Shown one piece after another: positions 44,273 to 53,175 of a stretch of 64,000 nucleotides of DNA (within the stretch, counting starts at the first letter, position 1; each line of letters opens with the position of its first letter). The position numbers were made by a program, and so were the translations under genes. Source of the stretch: Elizabethkingia miricola (GTDB lineage: Bacteria > Bacteroidota > Bacteroidia > Flavobacteriales > Weeksellaceae); assembly GCF_001675285.1 (NCBI RefSeq), contig NZ_LSGQ01000032.1, positions 1 through 64,000 on the forward strand, written 5' to 3'. Below the pieces are notes generated by a model. That model made no database searches. It saw nothing but the letters and a program-made list of their open reading frames with translations, and was not told the DNA's origin.

Positions 44273-45781
44273 ATGATGAAAAAAACTCTTCTTTACATAT
44301 TACTTTTAGGGCTTCCTCTTACGGGGAATCAATATATCACCGCTCAGGAACTGTCATATCAGCAGAAAATAAGTTTACTGGACAAAAAGAATCAGGCATT
44401 AAGCTTTGATTCTGATTTAAAATTGTCCGGCGCAGAAAGCGTGTTGGATAAAAAACTGTTTCAACTGCGTAAAGAGTTCCTTAGCGAAACCGAAAAGCAA
44501 AAAGTTCCATTGTATAACAGCTCCTTCAACCAGATAAAGCCTCTGATTGAAAACAGCAAATTATTTGATATTATCCGGTCTATGCCTAAAGGCGGACTTT
44601 TGCATACACATAGCGGCGGTATTACTGATGCCAAATGGATAATTGAAACAGCGAGAAAGTATAAAGAAAGTTATATTTACGTTCAGAAAGATAATGATCA
44701 GTATATTTTCGGACAAATGGCATTTTTTGCAAAAGACAAGGTTCCGGCAGGATTTGTTAATCTTGATGAAAAACTGAGTTCTGATCATGGCTTTGAAAAG
44801 CAGTTACAAGAACTTTTGATACTTAAACGGGATCAGCTCTGCAACTATACAGATTACTGGATAGAATTTGAAAAGCGTTTTAAGCGCACAGGTTCATTAC
44901 TGTCTTACCGTCCTTTCTTTAAAGCATACTATCTGAAAGGATTTCAGGATCTAATAAAGGATAATGTGCAGCATGTAGAAATCCGATTTATTTTTGATCA
45001 GCTTTATGATTTTGAACATGGAAAATATTCTTTAAATACATCTATTACAGACCTACAGGATATTCTTAAAGAAATACATAAAACAGCCCCACAGTTTACA
45101 TTGAAGCTGATTTATTCAAGTTTTAAATTTTTGGATTCTAAAGGAGTTGATCAACAACTTGAAGCAGCTTTCCAACTTAAAAAAGAGTTTCCGGATATGA
45201 TTACAGGGTTCGATCTTGTTGCTGATGAAGCTGCCGGAAACAGTATTTATTCCTTCCATGAAAGCTGGATGAAGCTAAACAGTCTTTCAAAAAAATACGG
45301 TGTCGACATGCCGCTTTTCCTTCATGCCGGGGAAAGCAATTCTGTTTTTAATAAAAATGTTCTGGATCTTACCCTCCTCAATAACAAAAGAATTGGTCAC
45401 GGCCTTAATCTGATCTATTTTCCAAAAACAATGGAACTGATTAAAAAGCAGAACAAACTGGTTGAAGTAAGTCCAATCAGCAATCAGATTCTCGGATATG
45501 TCAGTGATATGAGAAATCACCCTGCAAGGGTATTGTTAAGTAACGGAGTACAATGCTCTATTAACAGTGATGATCCGGGAGTATATGGATACGAAGGTCT
45601 TAGTTATGATTTTTGGGTTGCTTTTGTATACTGGGAATTAGATGTGAAGGCATTGAAGAAGTTAGTCTACAACTCGATTAATTATTCTTCCTTAAACGAG
45701 AAAGAAAAGAAAGAAGCTATTCTCTATCTGGACAAGCAATGGATAGATTTCGTCACACAGATGAATCAAAAACTGAATTAA
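44273..45781 (+). CDS. Secreted ADA2/ADGF-like adenosine deaminase
   Basis: From ATG 44273 a signal peptide (ends YITAQ) is followed by the ADGF/ADA2-type arrangement. The metal ligands lie in PKGGLLHTHSGG near residue 108, FLHAGES near residue 350 (catalytic Glu), RIGHGLNL, and SINSDDPGVYG near residue 432. Length of about 500 residues also suits the secreted type rather than the 350-residue cytosolic enzyme. It converts adenosine to inosine outside the cytoplasm, for purine salvage or to lower host adenosine. The TTG at 44255 is a poorer start. Confidence 0.9.
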   Translation: MMKKTLLYILLLGLPLTGNQYITAQELSYQQKISLLDKKNQALSFDSDLKLSGAESVLDKKLFQLRKEFLSETEKQKVPLYNSSFNQIKPLIENSKLFDIIRSMPKGGLLHTHSGGITDAKWIIETARKYKESYIYVQKDNDQYIFGQMAFFAKDKVPAGFVNLDEKLSSDHGFEKQLQELLILKRDQLCNYTDYWIEFEKRFKRTGSLLSYRPFFKAYYLKGFQDLIKDNVQHVEIRFIFDQLYDFEHGKYSLNTSITDLQDILKEIHKTAPQFTLKLIYSSFKFLDSKGVDQQLEAAFQLKKEFPDMITGFDLVADEAAGNSIYSFHESWMKLNSLSKKYGVDMPLFLHAGESNSVFNKNVLDLTLLNNKRIGHGLNLIYFPKTMELIKKQNKLVEVSPISNQILGYVSDMRNHPARVLLSNGVQCSINSDDPGVYGYEGLSYDFWVAFVYWELDVKALKKLVYNSINYSSLNEKEKKEAILYLDKQWIDFVTQMNQKLN

Positions 45782-45810
45782 GACTGTAGTAAATATATAC
45801 CTGGTAATTA

Positions 45811-45826
45811 GTTACCTCTTAGTAAC
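45811..45826. promoter_or_regulatory. HxlR-type operator
   Basis: GTTAC-CTCTTA-GTAAC, a perfect copy, lies just upstream of the -33 TTTG (45837-45840) of the following HxlR gene, so autoregulation is likely. Confidence 0.6.
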
Positions 45827-45836
45827 CGGGTAAATT

Positions 45837-45863
45837 TTTGTACAATCAAAAAAGCTAATTTTG
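45837..45863 (+). promoter_or_regulatory. Promoter of the first HxlR gene
   Basis: TTTG (45837-45840) and the perfect -7 box TAATTTTG (45856-45863) lie 19 bases before ATG 45882. Confidence 0.6.
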
Positions 45864-45881
45864 TCATTTCATTTTTAAGTT

Positions 45882-46247
45882 ATGAAAAAGCAAAGAACTG
45901 AATTGGGTCCGGATTGCAAAATGCACCTGCGCGGTGTGGAAGATACGGTATATTTATTGAGCGGAAAATGGAAAACCATTATCATCAGTCACTTATACTT
46001 TGCCGGCAAAATGAGGTTTATGGATCTTAAAAGACAACTGGAAAAAGTAGCTGCAAAGACACTTTCAAAAGAGCTGAAAGAGCTTGAAATGAATAATCTT
46101 GTCTCAAGAACCCAGAACAATACCATGCCTGTAACAGTAGATTACGAACTTACCGACTTTGGAAAAAGCCTTCATGATGTTATCGACACCATGTCCAAGT
46201 GGGGCATTAATTACAGAAAGGAACTACTCCAGAACGGAAATAAATAA
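45882..46247 (+). CDS. HxlR-family transcription regulator 1
   Basis: The 121-residue winged-helix protein has the HxlR layout LLSGKWKTIIISHL, then FMDLKRQLEKVAAKTLSKELKELE and a wing ending YELTDFGKSL. A Cys near residue 10 (GPDCKM) lies where redox-sensing HxlR members such as YodB and HypR carry theirs. It has an operator in its own promoter and sits tail to tail with a second HxlR gene. It probably responds to electrophiles or oxidants. Confidence 0.9.
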   Translation: MKKQRTELGPDCKMHLRGVEDTVYLLSGKWKTIIISHLYFAGKMRFMDLKRQLEKVAAKTLSKELKELEMNNLVSRTQNNTMPVTVDYELTDFGKSLHDVIDTMSKWGINYRKELLQNGNK

Positions 46248-46257
46248 GAGATAAATA

Positions 46258-46605
46258 TCACACCTCCGCTACTTCCGGAATTTCTTTAGTTTCATATTGT
46301 TTTTCCCAGTCCTCCAGCATAAATAGAATAGGCAGCAGCGCCAGCCCTTTTTCAGTTAAGGTATACTCCACCCTTGGTGGTAATTCTTTAAACTCGGCTC
46401 TGGTAATCAATCCATCCTGTTCCATTTCTCTCAACTGATCGGTAAGCACTTTTCGGGATATTACATGAATACGCGCCGCAATTTCTCCAAAACGCAGTGT
46501 ACGATCTTTTATAACCCTTACAATTACAGGTTTCCATTTATTCCCAAGGGCAGACATTGCCTTTACCAGCGGACAGTCACACTCTGCTATTCTTTTCTGT
46601 TTCAT
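46258..46605 (-). CDS. HxlR-family transcription regulator 2
   Basis: The 115 residues show CDCPLVKAMSALGNKWKPVIVRVI and EIAARIHVISRKVLTDQLREMEQDGL. Two Cys (9 and 11) lie in the redox-sensing position. It is divergent from the ene-reductase gene, and the shared 134-base promoter region holds three GTTAC-type operator copies. It most likely controls that gene. Confidence 0.9.
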   Translation of the reverse strand: MKQKRIAECDCPLVKAMSALGNKWKPVIVRVIKDRTLRFGEIAARIHVISRKVLTDQLREMEQDGLITRAEFKELPPRVEYTLTEKGLALLPILFMLEDWEKQYETKEIPEVAEV

Positions 46606-46607
46606 AA

Positions 46608-46647
46608 GTTACCTCTTTGTTACTATTGTTGGTTACAGCAAAGTTAC
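46608..46647. promoter_or_regulatory. Two HxlR-type operators, one mismatch each
   Basis: GTTAC-N6-GTTAC occurs at 46608-46623 and again at 46632-46647; each differs from GTTAC-N6-GTAAC at one base. They cover the start region of the second HxlR gene. Confidence 0.5.
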
Positions 46648-46688
46648 CACTATTTTTACTTAATAGGTACAAAAATGAATTATTATTA

Positions 46689-46703
46689 GTTACTTTGTGT
46701 AAC
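46689..46703. promoter_or_regulatory. Operator over the ene-reductase promoter
   Basis: GTTAC-TTTGT-GTAAC is a perfect inverted repeat with a 5-base spacer. It overlaps a TTACTTTG -7-like box, so a bound regulator would block transcription of the ene-reductase. Confidence 0.6.
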
Positions 46704-46739
46704 AAAAGTAAAATCAACCTTATAAAAACTTTGTCAAAA

Positions 46740-47801
46740 ATGAATACAGACTCATTATTCAGTCCCTTTATTTATAAAAACCTTCACCTGAAAAACAGAA
46801 TTGTAATGGCACCTATGACCCGTGCACAATCAGCTGCAGGAATCCCCACTCCTGAAATGGCTGATTATTATTCCAGAAGAGCTGCTTCAGAAGTCGGACT
46901 TATTCTTTCTGAAGGAACCGTGATTAACAGACCGGCATCTAAAAATTTACTGAATATCCCCAATTTTTATGGTACTGAAGCATTACAGGGCTGGAAGAAT
47001 GTAATTGATCAGGTGCATGCAGAAGGCGGGAAAATGGGACCACAAATATGGCATGTAGGTGATACCAGAATGAGCAAAGAATATCCTGAAGTCGCTATGG
47101 AAGCTGCTGCTACAATGAGCATTGCTGATATAGAAGATACGATCAGACAATTTGCTGCTTCTGCAAAAGCGGCCAAAGATCTTGGCTTCGACTGTCTGGA
47201 AATTCATGGTGCACACGGGTATCTTATCGATCAGTTCTTCTGGGAAGGTACTAATACCAGAACTGATGAATATGGCGGAAAAACATTAAAAGAGAGAAAC
47301 CGTTTTGCTGTAGAAGTTGTAAAAGCTATAAGAGCAGCTGTTGGTGAAGATTTCACAATTATTATCCGTCTTTCTCAATGGAAACAACAGGATTATAAAG
47401 CCAGATTAGCAACTACGCCTGCGGAAATGGAAGAATGGTTATTACCACTAAAAGAAGCCGGCGTAGATATTTTCCATTGCTCTCAACGCCGTTTCTGGGA
47501 ACCTGAATTTGAAGGTTCGGATCTTAACTTTGCCGGATGGGCTAAAAAAATCACCGGTCAGCCAACTATTACAGTAGGGTCAGTAGGTCTGAAAGGTGAT
47601 TTCCTTTCTGCCTTTGCAGGCGAAGGAACTGAAAAAACGGACCTTTCTGAATTACTAAGAAGATTAGACAGACAGGATTTTGATCTTGTAGCAGTAGGAA
47701 GAGCCATATTAAGTGACTACCAATGGGTACAAAAAATTAAAACCGGAAATACGGAAGAACTTTCCGACTTCTCTGCAGAAAGCTTAAAAGTACTTTATTA
47801 A
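46740..47801 (+). CDS. Old Yellow Enzyme-family ene-reductase
   Basis: From ATG 46740 the 353-residue protein matches NADH:flavin oxidoreductases of the NemA/OYE type: LKNRIVMAPMTRAQS at the start, PQIWHVGDTR, the catalytic block IHGAHGYLIDQFFWEGTNTRTDEYGG, and a GRAILSDYQWVQKI end. The longer open frame adds 41 residues overlapping the operator region. It reduces activated C=C bonds of enones, quinones or nitro compounds. Its promoter carries HxlR-type sites. Confidence 0.92.
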   Translation: MNTDSLFSPFIYKNLHLKNRIVMAPMTRAQSAAGIPTPEMADYYSRRAASEVGLILSEGTVINRPASKNLLNIPNFYGTEALQGWKNVIDQVHAEGGKMGPQIWHVGDTRMSKEYPEVAMEAAATMSIADIEDTIRQFAASAKAAKDLGFDCLEIHGAHGYLIDQFFWEGTNTRTDEYGGKTLKERNRFAVEVVKAIRAAVGEDFTIIIRLSQWKQQDYKARLATTPAEMEEWLLPLKEAGVDIFHCSQRRFWEPEFEGSDLNFAGWAKKITGQPTITVGSVGLKGDFLSAFAGEGTEKTDLSELLRRLDRQDFDLVAVGRAILSDYQWVQKIKTGNTEELSDFSAESLKVLY

Positions 47802-47836
47802 GCATAGTAATGATTAATCCAAAAAGATAATCTTTT

Positions 47837-47866
47837 AGCCCGGCTGATTTTAGCCGGGTTCTTTTT
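47837..47866 (+). terminator. Intrinsic terminator
   Basis: AGCCCGGCT (47837-47845) pairs with AGCCGGGTT (47852-47860), with a T-run after it. Confidence 0.88.
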
Positions 47867-48039
47867 ATATCCTTACTGTTATTCTTACTCAACTTCAAAA
47901 GGAACATTGGCATTCCTAATATGAGTTTTTCAGCAATAGTTCAACATAAAAATTAATATTCGTTTACAATTAATTAACGCAACAATATTGCAATAATTAA
48001 ATTTAACTCTTATATTGCAGTCCGTTAATTAATTAGAAA

Positions 48040-49449
48040 ATGGACAGACGAAGGTTTCTAAAAGGGACAGCAGTACTTTCAGGATTTCTGACGATAAATC
48101 CTATCGGTTTATTTGCAGGCAGTACAAATCCTAATTCAGCAAGAAAAAAGACAGCTAAGAATATCATTTTTATGATTAGTGACGGAATGAGTTCCGGAAC
48201 TCTGGCTATGGCAAATCAATATTCCCTGAACACACTTGGAAAAAACAGTTACTGGATTGGGCTTTATCTGGAAAACAAAGTGAGCCGTGCTTTGATGGAT
48301 ACAGCCTCTGCCAGTTCTATTGTTACAGATTCTGCAGCAGCCAGCTCTGCTTTTGGCGGAGGAAAACGCGTAAAAAACGGTGTCTTGAACATTGGTGCTA
48401 ATGGCGAAATACATACCCCGATATGGCAGAAATTTAAGAAAGCCGGTAAGAAGACAGCTTGTGTAACTACCGTCACTATTACGCATGCAACACCTGCAGG
48501 ATTCTGTATTAATTCTGAAAAAAGAAATGCTGAGCCGGAGATTGCGGAAAAATATGTACAGGCAGGTTTTGATGTAATGATGGGAGGCGGAGACGAATTC
48601 TTTAATGCTGCAAAAAGAGAAGACAAAAAAGATGTTTACAGTTTGTACCAAAAAGAAGGTTATCAGATTCTGAAAAGCCGCTCTGATTTGCAAAAAGCAG
48701 AAAAAGGAAAAAAATTATTAGGCGTTTTTAGTACCGGTGCACTACCCTATAGTATCGACAGAAATAATATAACACAGCTTCAGAATACTCCGACGCTTTC
48801 TGAGATGACTAAAACTGCTATAAACCAACTGAAAGATCACAAAGAAGGCTTTGTACTACAGGTTGAAGGCGGAAAAGTAGACTGGGCAGCTCATGCCAAT
48901 GATGTTGCTGCACTTATTCATGATCAGCTGGCTTTTGAAGAAGCTGTAAAAACGGTAATGGACTTTGCTGAAAAGGATGGCAATACTCTTGTAATTATAA
49001 CTACAGATCACGGAAATGCTAATCCTGGAACTATATATGGTAACGAAGCAACTAAAAACTTCAATACAATAGCGAACTATAAGTATACCAATGAGTATAT
49101 CCTAAACAACATCCACGAGAGCTTTAACCTTCAACAGATGAAAGACTGGATTTTTGAAACCAACAAGTTCAGCCTTACCGACGAAGAAGCAAAACATTTG
49201 CTCAGTTTCTATACAGGTGCAGAAAAGCAAGAAGAAGGTTTATACAATTATAAAAAAATGCCATTCAAGGCTTACTCGGAAATTCAGAAAAAACACAATT
49301 CCGTAGGCTGGATCAGTATGGACCACTCCGGAGATTATGTAGAACTAGCAATGTATGGACCGGGAAGTGAACTCCTGAAACCTTTTGTCAAAAACACAGA
49401 TTTACATTACCTCATGCTGGAAGCCACAGCCCTATCGGATAAAAGTTAG
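48040..49449 (+). CDS. phoA: Tat-exported alkaline phosphatase
   Basis: The N-terminus MDRRRFLKGTAV is a twin-arginine signal. The alkaline phosphatase fold follows: nucleophile Ser near residue 97 in TDSAAASSA, metal ligands in ITHATPAGF, VEGGKVDWAAHAND, TTDHGNANPG and the late His in SMDHSGDYV. It removes phosphate from esters outside the inner membrane. The promoter has TATATTG (48011-48017) with a TTG 20 bases above. No pho box could be judged. Confidence 0.92.
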   Translation: MDRRRFLKGTAVLSGFLTINPIGLFAGSTNPNSARKKTAKNIIFMISDGMSSGTLAMANQYSLNTLGKNSYWIGLYLENKVSRALMDTASASSIVTDSAAASSAFGGGKRVKNGVLNIGANGEIHTPIWQKFKKAGKKTACVTTVTITHATPAGFCINSEKRNAEPEIAEKYVQAGFDVMMGGGDEFFNAAKREDKKDVYSLYQKEGYQILKSRSDLQKAEKGKKLLGVFSTGALPYSIDRNNITQLQNTPTLSEMTKTAINQLKDHKEGFVLQVEGGKVDWAAHANDVAALIHDQLAFEEAVKTVMDFAEKDGNTLVIITTDHGNANPGTIYGNEATKNFNTIANYKYTNEYILNNIHESFNLQQMKDWIFETNKFSLTDEEAKHLLSFYTGAEKQEEGLYNYKKMPFKAYSEIQKKHNSVGWISMDHSGDYVELAMYGPGSELLKPFVKNTDLHYLMLEATALSDKS

Positions 49450-49564
49450 AAAACACAGATACAATAAATACTCTAAAGCTTATTCTGCAACAAAACTGTT
49501 AATTTATTTCAGCGGAGTAATTCTACCATAATAACAATAAATTTGGTTTGTTAACAGTTTTAAT

Positions 49565-49597
49565 AGGCAGTCGAAATATTCGGCTGTCTAATTTTTT
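49565..49597 (+). terminator. Intrinsic terminator
   Basis: AGGCAGTCGAA (49565-49575) and TTCGGCTGTCT (49579-49589) pair with two wobbles, followed by a T-run. Confidence 0.8.
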
Positions 49598-49654
49598 ATC
49601 ATATGTAAAATACAATATGCAGCAAAGTCCTGATTTTTGTACAAAACAAAACAT

Positions 49655-49981
49655 ATGAACTGGATTATCTTAGTTATTGCTGCATTATTCGAGGTAGGCT
49701 TTGCCTCATGTCTGGGAAAAGCAAAAGAAACAACCGGAACTGAATCTTACTGGTGGTATGGTGGCTTTATATTGTGCCTCACTATAAGTATGACACTACT
49801 AATTAAAGCAACGCAAACTCTGCCTATTGGTACCGCTTATGCTGTATGGACAGGCTTGGGAGCTGTAGGAACCGTTCTCATGGGAATTTTCGTATTCAAA
49901 GACCCGGCAAGCTTCTGGCGTTTATTCTTTCTTACGACATTAGTAGGTTCTATAGTTGGGTTAAAAGCAGTTTCACATTAA
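49655..49981 (+). CDS. SMR-family transporter (SugE/Gdx type)
   Basis: ATG 49655 gives the conserved opening MNWIILVIAALFEVGFA with the essential Glu13 and four membrane spans in 108 residues. The W-x-GLGAVGTVLMGI block fits the Gdx/SugE branch, which exports guanidinium or quaternary ammonium ions. I looked for a guanidine riboswitch upstream and saw none. The TTG at 49637 is not a credible start. Confidence 0.9.
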   Translation: MNWIILVIAALFEVGFASCLGKAKETTGTESYWWYGGFILCLTISMTLLIKATQTLPIGTAYAVWTGLGAVGTVLMGIFVFKDPASFWRLFFLTTLVGSIVGLKAVSH

Positions 49982-50258
49982 AAAAAAATCTTACCCGAAG
50001 TTCAAAATCCTAACTTTATTCTTATAATCCGATTATTTATTAGCACTTTCAAAGAAAGGGCTTTTTAATATGTATTATCTTATTCTGGTTTTATAATAAT
50101 CAGCCAATTATAATGTTATATAAAAATACATTCTATTAATTGTGATATTATGGTCATTATTTTTTACAAATATTAAATGCATAACAAAACTAATAGTATC
50201 TTTGGATTTGGTAAATTCATTATAAAAAAAACTTATTAAAACACGGTATCTAAGGACT

Positions 50259-51743
50259 ATGCAGAAAATAGTACTCTTATTTTTCGTTCTTTTCTCCTGT
50301 CTGGGTATTGCTCAGAATAAAAAAGAAAAAGAAATGGACAGCCTTTTCAGAATAGTACAGCAAGTGGAAATTCTGGATCAGCCATCCGATAATAAAAATA
50401 TAAGTTATAATACGGGCGAATTACTAAAAATAAGTACTGAAATCTATTATCAGTCAAAAGAGGCAGGCTATATTGAGGGGCAGGCGAAAGCTCTGCTTCC
50501 CATGATCAGTTATTATATCCGCAATGGTAATATTAAAGAAGCACTTAAAAAAATAAATGAGGGTATAAATCTTACTGAAAATAATGATAAATATCTTAAA
50601 TATACTGCTCTTTTCTATATTTCAAAAGCCAGAGCTATTTCCAAGCTGGGGCATTTTAACGAGGCGCTGGAAGACTACAAGACCGCTACTGAATTAATGG
50701 CCAGGGTTCCCGGATATAAAGCAGATGCAGAACGCTATGGTAAAATATACCGGAATAATCATTTTATATTTTCCAGTGATCTGAACCAACATCAGCTGGT
50801 TCTAAGCAGAAGAGAAAAAGAAAACTACTTGCTGGACTCCTACAATCAGGCTCAAAAACTTGAACAAGACACCTTTAACAGAACCATGACCAGAATTATT
50901 TGCCAAAGATTATTAATCTCGGCATATATAGAATGGGGTGAGTTCGATAAGGCTGAAAAATATCTCTCAGAAGGAGATCTCCTCTACAAAAACAAATTTC
51001 CGTGGGTAATTATCGGAAAAAACCTGCGGGGCTTCTTAGAACAAAAGAAAAAAAATTACACTAAAGCTCTGGAATACTATGAGCAGGCATTAAAGCAAGC
51101 CAAAAGATTTGGTCATCGATATGACCAAAAAGATATTTACCTCAGAATATCTCAGTGCTATCGTGAACTAAAAGATTATGAAAAAGAATCTTATTACCTT
51201 GAAAAACAAAAAAAACTAAGTGACAGCCTGAATCTTGCAGAGAGAGAAAGTGTAAGTGAAGTACTTGAATATGAAAAAAAAGAAAATGTATCTGAAGAGT
51301 CTTTCCTGAGTTCTGCCAAGCCTTATTATATTATTGGAGCATTGTTATCAGTTGCTTTATTTATTTTCATAAAACGCAGATTTACTAAAAAAGCTTCAGT
51401 TGATCATATAACCGAATCTCCTGTAGGAAATGAAGAAGAACAGCTTAACCATGAGACCCTTAGCCTGCTGATTAATCTGGCGGAACAGGATGATCCTTCT
51501 TTTTATTTAAAATTTAATGAAATATTTCCCAGATTTAGCGAGAATCTTTTAAAAATCAGTCCCAAGTTAACACAATCGGATATGGAGTATTGTGCTATGA
51601 TGAAGTTAAATTTTGATACTAAGAAGATAGCGTCTATAAAACGTTTATCTATTGGTGCTGTGGAAAGCAAGAAATACAGAATCAGAAAAAAACTGGATAT
51701 ATCTACAGAAGAGAATATATATGTATGGCTGATGGATAAATAA
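50259..51743 (+). CDS. TPR sensor with membrane span and C-terminal HTH (paralogue of 18363)
   Basis: A signal peptide (ends LGIAQ), TPR helices over residues about 30-330, a membrane span near 354-370 and a C-terminal HTH (TQSDMEYCAMMKLNFDTKKIA, GAVESKKYRIRKKL) repeat the plan of the protein at 18363. The last 60 residues are nearly identical to it, while the TPR part has diverged, as expected if each senses a different signal. An AraC regulator gene starts 44 bases downstream. Confidence 0.84.
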   Translation: MQKIVLLFFVLFSCLGIAQNKKEKEMDSLFRIVQQVEILDQPSDNKNISYNTGELLKISTEIYYQSKEAGYIEGQAKALLPMISYYIRNGNIKEALKKINEGINLTENNDKYLKYTALFYISKARAISKLGHFNEALEDYKTATELMARVPGYKADAERYGKIYRNNHFIFSSDLNQHQLVLSRREKENYLLDSYNQAQKLEQDTFNRTMTRIICQRLLISAYIEWGEFDKAEKYLSEGDLLYKNKFPWVIIGKNLRGFLEQKKKNYTKALEYYEQALKQAKRFGHRYDQKDIYLRISQCYRELKDYEKESYYLEKQKKLSDSLNLAERESVSEVLEYEKKENVSEESFLSSAKPYYIIGALLSVALFIFIKRRFTKKASVDHITESPVGNEEEQLNHETLSLLINLAEQDDPSFYLKFNEIFPRFSENLLKISPKLTQSDMEYCAMMKLNFDTKKIASIKRLSIGAVESKKYRIRKKLDISTEENIYVWLMDK

Positions 51744-51787
51744 ACAGTTTATTACTATAACCTGCAACGAATTATGAAATTATATAG

Positions 51788-52546
51788 ATGAGTTTTCAGG
51801 AAATAATCCCCGACGAGCCGCTTTCTCTCTTCGTAAAAAATATCTGGATCTTTGAAGATGATAAAAATCCGGATATAACCAGACTTCCATTCTTTGCAGA
51901 TGGACATCCCGGACTTTTATTTAATAAAACAGGCGGCGGGTTAACAGTAATTCCGCATCTAAAAGAAATGCCGGATCTGTTTATTTACGGACAAACTTTA
52001 ATCCCAATAGAATTAGAAATAAAAGGTTCTTACACCGTTATTGTTTACCAGCTTTATCCGTTCGTTCTGAAGTCATTTTATGAAATAGAACCACAAAGGA
52101 TTAATGATAACTGCTATATTCCTGAAGATACAGAAGAAATCATGAACAATTTACGCATTGTAAATGATCCTCATAAGTACAGGCAGCTTATAGAAGGCTA
52201 TCTTCTCAGGAATTTTGAAAAGAAAAAAGATAATTTGGATTTTAAAATCCGTCGTGCTTTAGGAATGATTATCACCGGCAACGGAACAGAATCTATCGGA
52301 CAGATTGCTCAGGAATTGGATTTTAATATCCGGACTTTCGAAAGAAGGTTTCTGGCAGAAACGGGCTTATCTCCTAAACAGTTTTCCAGAATCATCCAAT
52401 TTCAGACTTCGTTACAGCAATTAACATCCAAAGATTACAACAAGCTTTCAGATATTGTCTATGAAAATGGATTTTCAGACCAATCCCATTTTATAAGGGT
52501 TTTCAAAGCATTCACCGGTAAAACACCCAAATCTTATTCATCCTGA
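51788..52546 (+). CDS. AraC-family regulator
   Basis: Residues about 1-130 fit the DUF6597 N-terminal domain (LFVKNIWIFED, FFADGHPGLLFN, VYQLYPFVLKSFY). Residues about 155-250 hold the AraC HTH pair (IGQIAQELDFNIRTFERRFLAETGLSPKQFSRI; NGFSDQSHFIRVFKAFTGKTP). It could regulate the DUF1772 gene 79 bases downstream. Its target is otherwise unknown. Confidence 0.9.
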   Translation: MSFQEIIPDEPLSLFVKNIWIFEDDKNPDITRLPFFADGHPGLLFNKTGGGLTVIPHLKEMPDLFIYGQTLIPIELEIKGSYTVIVYQLYPFVLKSFYEIEPQRINDNCYIPEDTEEIMNNLRIVNDPHKYRQLIEGYLLRNFEKKKDNLDFKIRRALGMIITGNGTESIGQIAQELDFNIRTFERRFLAETGLSPKQFSRIIQFQTSLQQLTSKDYNKLSDIVYENGFSDQSHFIRVFKAFTGKTPKSYSS

Positions 52547-52624
52547 TTTTCAGTGTCGCTTTTATTCTATTTTTTACGTCTTTGATTGTACAACTTTGTC
52601 TTGTTAACTTAAAAACAAAATACA

Positions 52625-53113
52625 ATGAAACTTCAGGACATCACACTTATACTGACTGGCATAACGACAGCACTAATGGCCGGATTATTCTTTTCTTATT
52701 CGGTATCCGTTAATTTAGGATTAGGCAAACTAGGTGATCGCGAATATTTGCAGGCAATGCAAAGCATTAACCGGGAAATACTAAACCCAATATTCTTTGC
52801 ATGTTTCTTTGGAGCATTAATTATGTTGCCAATAGCAACTTTTCAGCAATATCATAATAATCAAACTACCTTTTTGCTGTTATTGGCTGCATCACTTTTC
52901 TATATCGCAGGAGTATTTGGAATTACTTCGATATTTAATGTTCCGCTAAACAATAAACTGGATCTATTGGACCTTTCCAATTCAACACAGAATTCAATCC
53001 GACAAATACGGGACAGTTTTGAAGCTTCCTGGAACTTCTGGAATACAGTAAGAACCTTTTCGGCGGCAATTAGTATTACTTTAGTCATTATAGCCTGTAT
53101 ATACAGAAAATAA
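52625..53113 (+). CDS. DUF1772 membrane protein
   Basis: Four hydrophobic segments in 162 residues and the pattern GLFFSYSVSVNLGLG ... MQSINREILNPIFFACFFGA match the DUF1772 (anthrone oxygenase-like) family. Some fungal relatives oxidise anthrones; bacterial members are uncharacterised. It follows an AraC gene, which may control it. Confidence 0.88.
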   Translation: MKLQDITLILTGITTALMAGLFFSYSVSVNLGLGKLGDREYLQAMQSINREILNPIFFACFFGALIMLPIATFQQYHNNQTTFLLLLAASLFYIAGVFGITSIFNVPLNNKLDLLDLSNSTQNSIRQIRDSFEASWNFWNTVRTFSAAISITLVIIACIYRK

Positions 53114-53151
53114 TTACATCTATTTCACTATACAAGGAATTTATTTTGTAA

Positions 53152-53158
53152 TTTCCGC
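53152..53158 (+). promoter_or_regulatory. Promoter -7-like box
   Basis: TATTTTG lies 18 bases before ATG 53176; it is one base shorter than TAnnTTTG, a variant seen several times in this window. Confidence 0.4.
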
Positions 53159-53175
53159 CCGCCAAAAAAGATATT

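Noticed and set aside
49450-49654. Guanidine riboswitch before the SMR gene
   Set aside because: No conserved guanidine-I blocks are visible; the only structure is the terminator of the phosphatase gene.
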